A stretch of 64,000 bases of DNA from Piliocolobus tephrosceles. Taxonomy: Eukaryota > Chordata > Mammalia > Primates > Cercopithecidae. The notes beneath the pieces were generated by a model. That model was not told the DNA's origin, ran no database searches, and worked only from the letters and a program-made list of their open reading frames with translations. The DNA is taken from NCBI RefSeq assembly GCF_002776525.5, contig NC_045441.1, positions 84,956,918 through 85,020,917 of the forward strand. Direction: 5' to 3'. Of the stretch, positions 11,422 through 20,161 are shown in pieces (positions within the stretch are counted from its first letter, which is position 1; every line of letters begins with the position of its first letter). Made by a program: the position numbers and the translations under genes.

Positions 11422-11438
11422 TGGTGCCGAACCCGGGA
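11422..11438 (+). promoter_or_regulatory. Primer binding site, tRNA-Phe type
   Basis: TGGTGCCGAACCCGGGA lies two bases after the 5' LTR. It matches the 3' end of tRNA-Phe, with one A missing from the AAA run of the perfect complement. tRNA-Phe priming is the naming basis of HERV-F. Confidence 0.82.
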
Positions 11439-11817
11439 GGAGACCCCTCCTCAGGGCCCCCAGGGTCCGGGGAGCCTCCTCCTCCTCGTTCCACGCCGCG
11501 GACAGACCAGGACCTGAGACCCGCTTCACTCACTCTCACGGCCTCTCTGGGGTAAGTGCCCTTGTCTCCTCTTTACCTCCCTCGGCCAGAAATCCTGCGC
11601 AGGTCCGAGGTCCATTTTGAGCCACCAAGTGGCTTGGAAGCCACCACGTGGCTTCGGAGACCCTTGCAGGACAGAGACGTCCGCCTGAAGGTCCTCTCCA
11701 CTTTGGCTTCAAGAGCCTCCAGTCTGTCTCTGCTGGTTCCAAAGGATGCTTTGAAGCCAGGCAGAGATCCACTTCCATTTCCATTGTGTCCATTGTGTGT
11801 CGGTAAAGAGGAAACAA
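11439..11817 (+). other. Proviral leader (5' untranslated, packaging region expected)
   Basis: Non-coding GC-rich leader between primer site and gag ATG. It contains the splice donor at 11551-11557. A packaging signal is expected here by analogy, but no structure was verified. Confidence 0.7.
11551..11557 (+). promoter_or_regulatory. Major splice donor in the proviral leader
   Basis: CTGG|GGTAAGTG contains a near-consensus 5' splice site (GTAAGT) between primer site and gag, where retroviruses place the donor for the spliced env mRNA. No acceptor was identified. Confidence 0.6.
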
Positions 11818-13506
11818 ATGGGAAACCCCCAGTCCAAATTTCCAAAGAGCACCCCCTTAGGGTGCCTCCTAGCCAATTTAGAAACCTTACAGCTTGAACA
11901 AGACCTTAGGAGGAAGCAGTTAATTTTCCTTTCCACTGTGGCGTGGCCGCGATACAAACTAGACAATCAGTCTCAGTGGCCACCAGAGGGCACCCTAGAC
12001 CGCAATGTTCTGACTGACCTCAGCAATTTCTGCCAGCGGCTAGGCAAGTGGTCTGAAATTACTTACATACAAGGCTTTTGGGCCTTACGCTCTCGTCCCG
12101 ACCTGTATAGCCGGTGCTCTTCGGCCCAAGTTATGCTAGCCAAGGACGCCCGCTCACAGGAACCCGAAAAAGAGGAGTCTTCATTTCTTTCTGTTCAGCC
12201 GGAGGATCTAGGTTTTCCCTCACTTCCGCCCTATACTCCTCCTCCTCCTCCCTCCGTCCGGAATCCTCCTTCCTCTTCCTTACCTACTAGTAATCCACTC
12301 AGTCCCATGCCTCCTTCAGGGCCCCCAACCGGCTGTCTTGAGTCTCCTGTCTCTGCACACACCCGCTCTAAGTGCCCTGCTGATGTCCCCACTCCTGCCC
12401 CACACCCTCCTACAGTGTTAGCGCCTCTGCGAGAGGTGGCTGGGGCAGAGGGGGTAGTCAGAGTACATGTCCCTTTTTCATTGGCCGATCTTTCCAAAAT
12501 TGAGAAGCGTTTAGGTGATTTCTCAGCTAATCCCACCATCTACATAAAGGAATTTAGATACCTTTGTCAGGCCTATGACTTAACTTGGCTTGACCTCCAG
12601 GTTATCCTAACCTCCACCCTAAACCCGGAGGAGCAAGAGCGCATCCTAGCGGCCGCCAGGCAGCATGCCAACCAACTACATTTAACTGACGCTGCCATCC
12701 CACTAGGGGAGCAAGCAGTCCCCTCGGCAGACCCAGATTGGAACTACCAAGCAAACCAGCCTGGGCGCCGTAGGCGAGACCTAATGGTCCAGTGTTTGTT
12801 GGCTGGTATGCAAGCAGCCTCAAACAAAACGGTAAATTTTAACAAATTAAAAGAAATTATTCAAAATCCAGAAGAAAATCCAGCCGCATTCTTAAATAGG
12901 CTGACTGAGGTTCTAACCCAGTATACCCGGTTAGATCCGGCCTCCCCCACAGGGGCCACCATTTTGGCGTCTTATTTCATTTCTCAATCAGCTCCTGACA
13001 TTCATAAAAAACTTCAAAAGGTAGAGGATGGTCCTCAGGCACCAATACAAGACCTAGTTAAATTAGCCTTTAAGGTCTATAACTCCAGAGAGGAGACGGC
13101 TGAGGCAGTGCGACAGGCACGCCTTAAACAGAAGGCCCAGCTCCTAGCAGCGGCTCTACAGCCCAGTCGTAACCCCAGACCAGAGAGCACATACCCCACA
13201 GACTCCAAGGCCACGAAAGGAGCCTGCTATAAGTGTGGCAAGGCGGGACACTATGCCAACAGGTGTCCGCAGGGTCCCCGAGTCCCAACGCAGCCTTGCT
13301 ATAAGTGCAAGGCATCAGGACATTGGGCCAGTGAATGTCCTAACCCTCATCCACCAGCAACCCCGTGCCCTGCTTGCCAGCAGAAAGAACACTGGAAGTC
13401 GGATTGCCCCACCCTGAGAACAGGTGCCACGCCTCTACATGACCCCCTTTCCCAGGATCCTGGGAGCTCCTTCCAGCTCCTACATCTGGACGACAACGAC
13501 AACTGA
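11818..13506 (+). CDS. gag: Gag polyprotein, intact reading frame
   Basis: A 562-residue uninterrupted Gag. The start at 11818 is chosen because it gives MGNPQSKF, a Gly2 N-myristoylation-type start for membrane-bound matrix; the frame opens a little upstream without an ATG. Order: matrix (about 1-120), proline-rich p12-like segment (about 125-200, with LPPY at 136-139 resembling but not matching a PPxY late motif), capsid (about 215-450) with a major homology region at about 350-370, then nucleocapsid. Nucleocapsid has three CCHC zinc knuckles, at residues 470-483, 494-507 and 517-530, all with correct CX2CX4HX4C spacing. It ends in TGA, and pro continues in the same frame. By family analogy it assembles particles at the plasma membrane and binds genomic RNA. 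Whether it is expressed cannot be read from DNA. Confidence 0.93.
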   Translation: MGNPQSKFPKSTPLGCLLANLETLQLEQDLRRKQLIFLSTVAWPRYKLDNQSQWPPEGTLDRNVLTDLSNFCQRLGKWSEITYIQGFWALRSRPDLYSRCSSAQVMLAKDARSQEPEKEESSFLSVQPEDLGFPSLPPYTPPPPPSVRNPPSSSLPTSNPLSPMPPSGPPTGCLESPVSAHTRSKCPADVPTPAPHPPTVLAPLREVAGAEGVVRVHVPFSLADLSKIEKRLGDFSANPTIYIKEFRYLCQAYDLTWLDLQVILTSTLNPEEQERILAAARQHANQLHLTDAAIPLGEQAVPSADPDWNYQANQPGRRRRDLMVQCLLAGMQAASNKTVNFNKLKEIIQNPEENPAAFLNRLTEVLTQYTRLDPASPTGATILASYFISQSAPDIHKKLQKVEDGPQAPIQDLVKLAFKVYNSREETAEAVRQARLKQKAQLLAAALQPSRNPRPESTYPTDSKATKGACYKCGKAGHYANRCPQGPRVPTQPCYKCKASGHWASECPNPHPPATPCPACQQKEHWKSDCPTLRTGATPLHDPLSQDPGSSFQLLHLDDNDN

Positions 13507-13545
13507 AGGTGCCGAGACTCGGGGACCCCCATCACCCTCGCCGAG
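13504..13545 (+). promoter_or_regulatory. Gag stop UGA, candidate readthrough site
   Basis: The gag TGA (13504-13506) is followed in the same frame by open pro sequence, as in gammaretroviruses that use stop suppression. Eleven bases downstream, CTCGG (13518-13522) can pair with CCGAG (13541-13545). This is a weak candidate for a stimulatory structure. Readthrough itself is inferred. Confidence 0.5.
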
Positions 13546-16500
13546 CCACGGGTAACTCTCCTGGTAGCGGGTAAGACAATTAATTTTTTAATAGATAGCG
13601 GGGCTACCTATTCTGTTTTGCCGTCCTTCTCTGGACCTAGCCTTCCATCCAATATCTCTGTAGTAGGTGTAGACGGAAAGCCATCCACTCCACGAAAAAC
13701 TCCACTCCTTAATTGCTGCCTGGCCAACAACTATTTTGCGCACTCATTCCTCATTATACCCTCATGCCCTACCCCCTTACTAGGCCGAGACATCCTGAGC
13801 ACCTTAAAGGCCTCCATACACATCCCCATCAACCCATCCACTCCCCTTCAACCCTCTCAGGACCTGTTGCTCATGCTTTGTGCAGGCGCACATGCTCCTC
13901 CTATGTCGCCCCCACCCCCCATCTTCCCTATTTCTGTACACCCTCAAGTGTGGGACACTTCCACCCCGGTCATAGCTGCCCACCACCCACCAGTTCTTGT
14001 CAAGCTCAAAGATCCTACTCGTTTCCCAAACCGCCCCCAATTCTCTCTCTCTCCGACACATCTACAAGGTTTAAAGCCAATTATCACGGGACTACTTAGC
14101 CAACATATCCTTGTCCGCACACATTCCCCTTGTAACACTCCAATACTTCCAGTTAAAAAGGCAGATGGAACGTATAGGTTAGTACAGGATCTTCGGCTAG
14201 TCAATGAAGCCACCTGTCCCACGCACCCTGTAGTTCCCAACCCTTACACCCTTCTGTCCCATATCCCTATCAATTCTACTTATTTTACTGTGCTAGACCT
14301 TAAGGATGCCTTCTTTACCATACCCCTACACACAGACAGCCAGTTCCTATTTGCCTTCACATGAGAGGACCCAGACACACATACCTCCACTCAACTGACG
14401 TGGACAGTCCTCCCACAAGGGTTCCGGGACAGCCCCCATTTCTTTGGTCAGGCCTTAGTGAAAGACCTTGCCTCCTGCCCTCTCACTAATAGCAAAGTTC
14501 TGCAGTATGTAGATGATCTCCTAATCTGTAGCCCTACCAAACAAGACTCTCTTCTAGACACTGCAACTCTCCTCAACCATTTAGGCTCATTAGGTTATAG
14601 AGTATCTAAACACAAGGCCCAAATTTCTTGCCAAACCGTCATATACTTGGGAATTGAAATCACCCCAACAACCCGGTCACTAACTACCAACCGCATGGCC
14701 CTAATACGTAACCTTCTTCCCCCTCAAGATGCAAAAGAAATTCAATCTTTCCTAGGTCTAATAGGTTTCTTCAGACATTGGATCCCCAATTTTGGAATCC
14801 TAGCCAAACCTTTATAAGCCGCAGTTAAAGAAACCCCACATGGGCCTTTGTCCAACCCCAAATTAATCTCGACTCATTTCACCTGCTTAAAAGCTTGCCT
14901 TCTCTCACAACCCACCCTCTCACTGCCTGATTTCCAGCGTCCCTTCCAACTCTTTACAGATGAAAGGCAGAAAGTGGCAGTTGGTCTCTTAGCCCAGCCT
15001 GTCGGTAACACCCACCGTCCTGTGGCCTATCTATCCAAACAGCTAGACCCAACTGTACAAGGCTGGCAACCCTGTCTGCGTGCGTTAGCAGCGGCAGCCT
15101 GCCTGACCCAGGAAGCAAAAAAGCTCATTAGAGGCAGTAATCTAACGGTCCTCTCCACACACCGTCTTCAGGATCTCATCTCTCATAAAAGTATTAGCCA
15201 CTTAACTCCATCCCGGCTCCAACTTTTCCATCTCTTATTCATAGAAGACCCCACTGTTACTTTAGAAGTTTGCTCCTCTCTAAATCCAGCCACTTTACTG
15301 CCAGACTCTCTTAAACCACCCCATACTAAACATTCTTGTCCTGAGGTCCTGGAGGCTCAACCCCCCAGCCACCTACACTTGCATGACCAGCCCCTTCAGA
15401 ATGCACAACTAACCTTATTTGTGGATGGCAGCTCCTTTATCAACCCCCAAGGAAACAGGCAGGCAGGATATGCAGTAGTTACCTCCTCCGCAGTTTTAGA
15501 GGCAAAACCCCTACCACAAGGGACCACATCACAGCAGGCAGAACTCACTGCACTGACCAAGGCACTCCTACTATCAAAAGGAAAAGCAGTAAACATATAC
15601 ACAGATTCTAAATATGCTTTTCTAATCGCACACACCCATTCAGTCATCTGGAGAGAGAGAGGGTTTTTAACCACCGGCGGTACCCCTATTATTAACAAAA
15701 ACCAAATACTCAAACTACTAGATGCACTGTTGGCACCTTCCAAGGTAGCCATTATACATTATAAAGGGCACCAAACTTCATCTGACCCGGTAGCAGCTGG
15801 CAACAATTTCGCTGACGTCACTGCCAAGTCAGCCGCCAGATTTTCCACCCCTAAGCCTCCTTCTGTCTGTTTTCTCTCCCCCCAATATGCCCCTAACTAC
15901 ACTCAGGAAGAAAAGGCTAAGCTATTTCAAAATCCGACAGCCAAACTAACTACAGGTGACTGGATATATATTGATAACAAACTAGTTATTCCTGAAACAC
16001 AACTCCATACCATTCTAACAGACATACATAATTCTTTACATATAGGACCCAAAGCCTTATACAATTTTCTAAATCCCCTCCTCCACTGTCCAACACTACA
16101 AAAACACTTACTTACAATCAACCAGCAGTGCTCTACCTGCCTAAAGGCAAATCCTCAAGGCGCATTGCGTAATCCCCATCCCAGCCACCAACTCAGAGGA
16201 CACCAACCAGGTGAAGATTGGCAAATTGATTTCACACATATGCCAAAACATAAAAAATTCAAATACCTCTTAACCCTTGTGGACACTTTTTCAGGGTGGA
16301 TAGAGGCCTATCCTACCACAGGAGAAACCGCTAACATTGTTGCCTCTATACTCACTGAACATATTATTCCTAGGTTTGGCCTCCCGGTCACTCTTCAATC
16401 CGACAATGGTCCAGCATTCATCTCTAAGGTAGTCCAACAGGTGGCAGCCCTCCTACACATCACCTGGAAACTCCACATCCCTTATAGGCCTCAGTCTTCT

Positions 16501-17037
16501 GGTAAGGTAGAAAAGGCTAACGGACTCATCAAACAACAGCTCACCAAACTCTCAATCGAAACCCAGCAGTCGTGGGTAACCCTCCTTCCCTTAGCCCTGA
16601 CCCGGCTGCGGGCAGCACCTCGAAGCCCAACAGGGCTCAGTCCGTTCAAATTAGTCTACGGACGGCCCCTAACCCTCCAGCAAATACCTTCCCTGCCAGC
16701 CCCTTTGGCGAACTACCTCCCATATCTCACTCTTCTCAGACAACTCCTAAGACAGCACGCTGAGTTAGCACACCCTCCTCCAACAGACGCCTACAACCCA
16801 TATCTCTCCCTCAGTCCCGGAGACCAAGTATACATAAAAGATATCCAAGCCAAAGACTTACAGCCCAGGTGGAAAGGTCCATACATTGTTCTCCTGTCTA
16901 CACATACAGCAGCAAAACTCCTAGGACACACGCATTGGATTCATATTTCCCAGCTAAAAAGGGCCCCCACCGAGAATAATCAGTGGACATCAGTTCAACT
17001 TTCCCCCACTCGCCTCAAACTTACAAAGCTTCCTTGA
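13507..17037 (+). pseudogene. pol: Pro-Pol (protease, RT, RNase H, integrase) with two nonsense codons
   Basis: 1176 codons in one frame, interrupted only by TGA at 14362-14364 (codon 286) and TAA at 14815-14817 (codon 437), with no frameshift. Protease has the aspartyl triad DSGA at codons 30-33 and a GRDIL block near 13778-13795. RT has LDLKDAF just before the first stop and YVDD at codons 334-337 (14506-14517). RNase H acidic residues are D640, E679, D700 and D770. Integrase has the zinc motif H841/H845/C875/C878 and the catalytic D908, D966, E1002 with the expected 35-residue D-E gap, then a C-terminal GPY/F-type segment near 16870-16970. Every catalytic residue checked is present, but both stops fall in the RT half, so no full Pol can be made. 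Its length is close to the gammaretroviral norm. Confidence 0.93.
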
Positions 17038-17044
17038 CTATCTC

Positions 17045-18098
17045 ATGCTCCCCGACCCCTGGCACCTAGCTCGCTTTCTCAACATCCTCTACATAAACCT
17101 ATCAGACTTTCAATACATAGCCCCAGATCCATATCTACCTCCGGACAATAGTCCAGAGCAGTGGTTCTCCCATCTTCTAACTTTCATCGAACATCTTCAG
17201 TGACAAGGGACACTGCAACTACACTGAAAATGTAGTCTCAGTTTACATTTATATTGCTGTCTCACTCATACACTCAGACCTTTGCTAGTCCGCCTACTGT
17301 ATGGCAGTTTTTTTTTTTTAATGACTGAAACTTGGCCACAAGACAGCCGAACACACTCAGTAGTACATAGTTCTGCCAGTTGTCTTCCTTAAGGCTGTCA
17401 AACTTCTCTCCGCACAATAGAGGCCCCTTCTCATGGCTCACACTTATCCGCCAAAGGCCAAACTTAACCTACACTGTGAATATAACCAATCTCTCCCACC
17501 GCTTCCTCTGTGAGGCTTTAGAAGGCCCCCACCTAGTGGCAGCCCCCCTGCCCATGGCCCTCAACCAACTGGTCGCTCTCTAAAACTCTTAACCATACAG
17601 CCATTAACTGATCCCTCTATGTCCCCATATCCTTGGTCCCCAGTCTAACTTTATACAGCCAGGCAGAAGTAGCAGAGCTTTTCCAACAACTTTCTATGCT
17701 ACTACGCCACTTTCGTCAAAAACGGGCTGTTTTCCTCCCTCTAGTTATTGGAATCAGCTGAAGGACTGGCCTCCCTGCAGCGCCGAACTACCTCAATAGC
17801 CCAAGTAGCTGCCCAAAATAGGCGAGCTCTGGACTTGCTTACAGCTGAAAAAGGAGGCACTTGTCTCTTCCCTGGAGAAGAGTGCTGCTATTATGTTAGC
17901 AAGTCAAGCCTAGCAGACACTAACATTCAAACCCTCAATAAAATAAAAGCTGAAATACAGAACCTTAATACCTCAACCTTGCTGGGACCTTCCTTCTGGG
18001 TTTTGCCCATATTCCAACAAATGCTTCCATTTCTCATTCCTATACTAATACTGTGCCTTATTTTATTTTTCATCCGTGCGTCCAAATACCAACCATAG
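17045..18098 (+). pseudogene. env: Env remnant, deleted and frameshifted
   Basis: Only about 1.05 kb lies between the pol stop and the end of TM, well short of a normal gammaretroviral env. A 52-codon frame opens at 17045 and stops at 17203; whether it is env leader is unclear. A T12 run lies near 17311. A surface-unit-like piece (open to a stop at 17581-17583) is in another frame. The SU/TM furin-type site RQKR (17714-17725) and the start of the fusion peptide lie in a third frame that stops shortly after. TM is open from about 17748 to a stop at 18096-18098 and keeps the ectodomain with a CX6CC motif near 17858-17888, a hydrophobic membrane span (about 18010-18078) and a very short tail. 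No functional envelope can result. Confidence 0.87.
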
Positions 18099-18188
18099 GC
18101 TCCGACTTTAACAACGCCCCTTAACAGCAGGAAGTAGCCAGACAGACCACGGCGCCCCTTTATCACTATTATCAATAAAAGGTTGGAC
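18099..18188 (+). other. Proviral 3' untranslated region; no clear polypurine tract
   Basis: Ninety bases between the TM stop and the 3' LTR. The bases right before the LTR (AATAAAAGGTTGGAC) are only weakly purine-rich and lack the G-run of a typical polypurine tract. Confidence 0.6.
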
Positions 18189-18706
18189 TGTTTGGACGAA
18201 CGGAGGCAAGATGGTGCACATCCGGGTTCTTCATCCCCCTTCCCAACTTTTCCCGCGCGGAGGCAAGATGGTGCACATCTGGGTTCTTCATCCCCCCCCC
18301 CAACTTTTCCCGCGTGCGCGAAAATGCAGCCGGCGCCCAGGGAGGGTGCAGACCAACTGGGCATGCGCCAGGTGACATCAATCTGAAGAGACCAAGATTT
18401 ACCTGGTCGCACCTGTGGAACGCCCCTGACACGCCCATGCCCCACCTATTGCCCTCCCACTCCTAGAAAAGCTGCTCTCCGCCATTGAGCCACGCGGACT
18501 TCCCAGTTTCTCATTGCTGTCGGAACTGTCGGAACTCTGTCCGAGAGCTTGGGGGAGGGGAACTCTGCCAGCCTTCTTTGCTGGAGGCCAACAGACTTCT
18601 TCTCCACACCTTGGGTTACTAAAATAAACTTGCAGTTTTGCGCCTGACCTTTGCCTACTTGCTGGTTCTTTTGTGTTCGCTCTGGTGGTCTTAGAAAAAC
18701 AAGACA
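18189..18706 (+). repeat. 3' LTR of the HERV-F-like provirus
   Basis: 518 bp, same edges as the 5' LTR (TGTTTGGACG to AAGACA). It has the duplicated U3 block at 18201-18315 and AATAAA at 18623-18628. Compared with the 5' LTR it has lost about seven CpG sites by C-to-T or G-to-A change. Confidence 0.95.
18623..18628 (+). terminator. Polyadenylation signal in the 3' LTR
   Basis: AATAAA with a GT/T-rich downstream element (about 18660-18692). It would end proviral transcripts. Confidence 0.75.
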
Positions 18707-18711
18707 GAGAT
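18707..18711. repeat. Provirus target-site duplication GAGAT, right copy
   Basis: Matches 10896-10900. The host LTR reads on from here. Confidence 0.92.
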
Positions 18712-19189
18712 GAAATCATAGGGAGCAGAAGCTGTCCTCTTGCTCTGCGTCCCTTCTAAGTGGGGCTACAGGAGTGGTTGGCCGATCCAGGTGGAGCCAC
18801 TGGTGGACAGACATGTCAAAAATCCTGAAAAAAAATATCAAAAGGCCAAACTTATGATCTACAATAGTGATGTTTTCTGCAGGAATAATTGGGGAAGTTG
18901 CATATTTTGTGACCTCCAGAATAATGGCTGGTTTATGTCTACACCTTAGCAGAATTCAGGCACCTCTGTCCTCCTAGCCTGGTGTTCTCTCATTAGCTTT
19001 ACAAAGGCAGTTGTATTTTGGAGAAGGGCTATTATCATTTAAACTATAAACTAAATGTCTCTCAAAGTTATCTTGACCTAAGCCCAGTAATAATTAAGGG
19101 CAGCTAAAGGCAAGGTGGGGGTTGGTTAAATCAGATCTCTTTCACTGCCATAATTTTCTCACTGCTATAATTTTTGCAAAAGCCATTCA
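18712..19189 (+). repeat. ERV LTR (family Y), 3' part
   Basis: Continuation of the LTR interrupted at 10900. It shares blocks with the antisense copy at 59720-60398, for example GAAGGGCTATTATCATTTAA, and ends in a TTTTTGCAAAAGCCATTCA-type terminus like the other copies. Confidence 0.7.
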
Positions 19190-19335
19190 TTTTGACTTTC
19201 ATCTAATTATTGAACCTGATATCATTCATATATTAAACATTAGTGATTTCTGACAACATGATGATCATCAACATCTTAGTCCTCAAATGTCAGTGAGACT
19301 AAATAATGCTTCAATCCTGTTGGTGTCACTGAGAT

Positions 19336-19866
19336 TGTAGAAAGGAAGAAACCAGTCAGGCAGGCAATTAGGGAGGGTCCTTGGTTGAATTCTTTCAAAC
19401 AAAAGAACAGTCTGCAGGCATAGATAAGGGAATTTGCACAGTGGGGCTTGCCTAAGGCGTGCCCACAGCTGCACAAGATAAGAAAGGCTAAACAGGTGAC
19501 TTGCCCAGACAAGCCCACAATGGAAAATTCCATCCCCTGACACACGCACAGTTAGGGGAACAAAGCAATATGGAGTAACTCAAGCTAAGGGCCCAAATGT
19601 GCACTAGGAGGACAGGGTGGAGCTACCAGAAATTCATGCCTTATGCAGATGAGATGTCCAGCTATCATCATTTTCTTGTAAAAGCCTTTGCATTCAACTG
19701 TAAAAACAGCAACCCTCTTCCAGGCCCCCTCTCAGTGGTGGAGAGCTTTCTTCTTTTGCTTATTAAACTTTTGCTCCAACCTCACCCTTTGTGTCCATGC
19801 TTGTTAATTCTCTTGATCCTGCGACAAAGAACTCTGGGTAATACCTCACAATGAGAGACTTCTACA
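19336..19866 (+). repeat. 5' LTR of a degraded class I ERV (family Z)
   Basis: Pairs with 27930-28459 over most of its length; both carry GGTTGAATTCTTTCAAACAA and a GCTTATTAAACTTTTGCTCC block holding the ATTAAA poly(A) signal. The right edge is set by the CA before a TGGTGC primer-site-like sequence, and the left edge is approximate. Family name not recognised. Confidence 0.75.
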
Positions 19867-19869
19867 TTG

Positions 19870-19887
19870 TGGTGCATTGGCTGGGAA
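19870..19887 (+). promoter_or_regulatory. Probable primer binding site of ERV Z
   Basis: TGGTGCATTGGCTGGGAA starts with the TGG expected of a tRNA 3'-CCA complement and lies three bases after the LTR. The tRNA could not be assigned. The 3' LTR is followed by a related TGTGGTACACTGG, so the true LTR edge may lie about ten bases further. Confidence 0.4.
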
Positions 19888-20161
19888 AGGAAACATCAGA
19901 AGAATGAGTAGGAGCGGACCTCCAACTCTACTTTCATTTCTGAGGCTTTTCACCCTCATTTTTAAAAGTTAAACAAAACACTGGGCCCCTGTCAGCCAGT
20001 TAAAAGCTTTAAGAGTGGCTGCCAGCCTTACAAGACTCAGGGGACAGGCTTGCCCTAGAGGACTTTGTCAATCCCTGATTGCCCTCATGTGGTGGGAATG
20101 TTGGCTCTGTTCCAATCCAATTTCCTTTCACAGAGGACCTAGCCAGCTATGGGGTTGGAAG
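19888..20161 (+). mobile_element. ERV Z leader, left of LTR17 insertion
   Basis: Non-coding leader-like sequence between the ERV Z primer site and the LTR17 insertion, continuing after 21657. No frame is recognisable. Confidence 0.55.
20158..20161. repeat. LTR17 target-site duplication GAAG, left copy
   Basis: GAAG directly before the first LTR17 TG, repeated at 21654-21657 after the last terminal CA. Confidence 0.7.

Larger units (their letters stand above)
10901..18706 (+). mobile_element. HERV-F/HERV-Fc-like class I endogenous retrovirus, near-complete provirus
   Basis: A 7.8 kb gammaretrovirus-like provirus with LTRs of 519 and 518 bp, a tRNA-Phe-type primer site, a leader with a strong splice donor, intact gag, full-length pro-pol with two nonsense codons, and a short broken env. 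The GAGAT duplication shows that both LTRs belong to the same integration. It landed inside an older ERV LTR. The tRNA-Phe primer type and HERV-H-like Gag and Pol suggest the HERV-F/Fc group, which is known to be low-copy and relatively recent in primates. This group call comes from recall, not from a search. With two pol stops and a deleted env it cannot make infectious particles. Confidence 0.9.

Noticed and set aside
12231..12539. Antisense frame opposite the proline-rich part of gag
   Set aside because: Glycine/glutamate-rich complement of a proline-rich coding strand; a shadow of gag.
14355..14370. APOBEC3G-type editing as the cause of the first pol stop
   Set aside because: One site with compatible context is not evidence, and no excess of G-to-A changes was seen elsewhere in gag-pol.
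10891..18196. GGTTGGA before both LTRs as a longer target duplication
   Set aside because: The 3' case lies inside the provirus, before the LTR, so it cannot be a target duplication. A 7 bp match is compatible with chance.
17927..18445. 172-codon antisense open frame over the provirus TM/3' LTR
   Set aside because: It is antisense to TM and to the duplicated GC-rich U3 block, and a similar frame occurs antisense to the 5' LTR. No domain, no relatives recalled; it reflects LTR composition.
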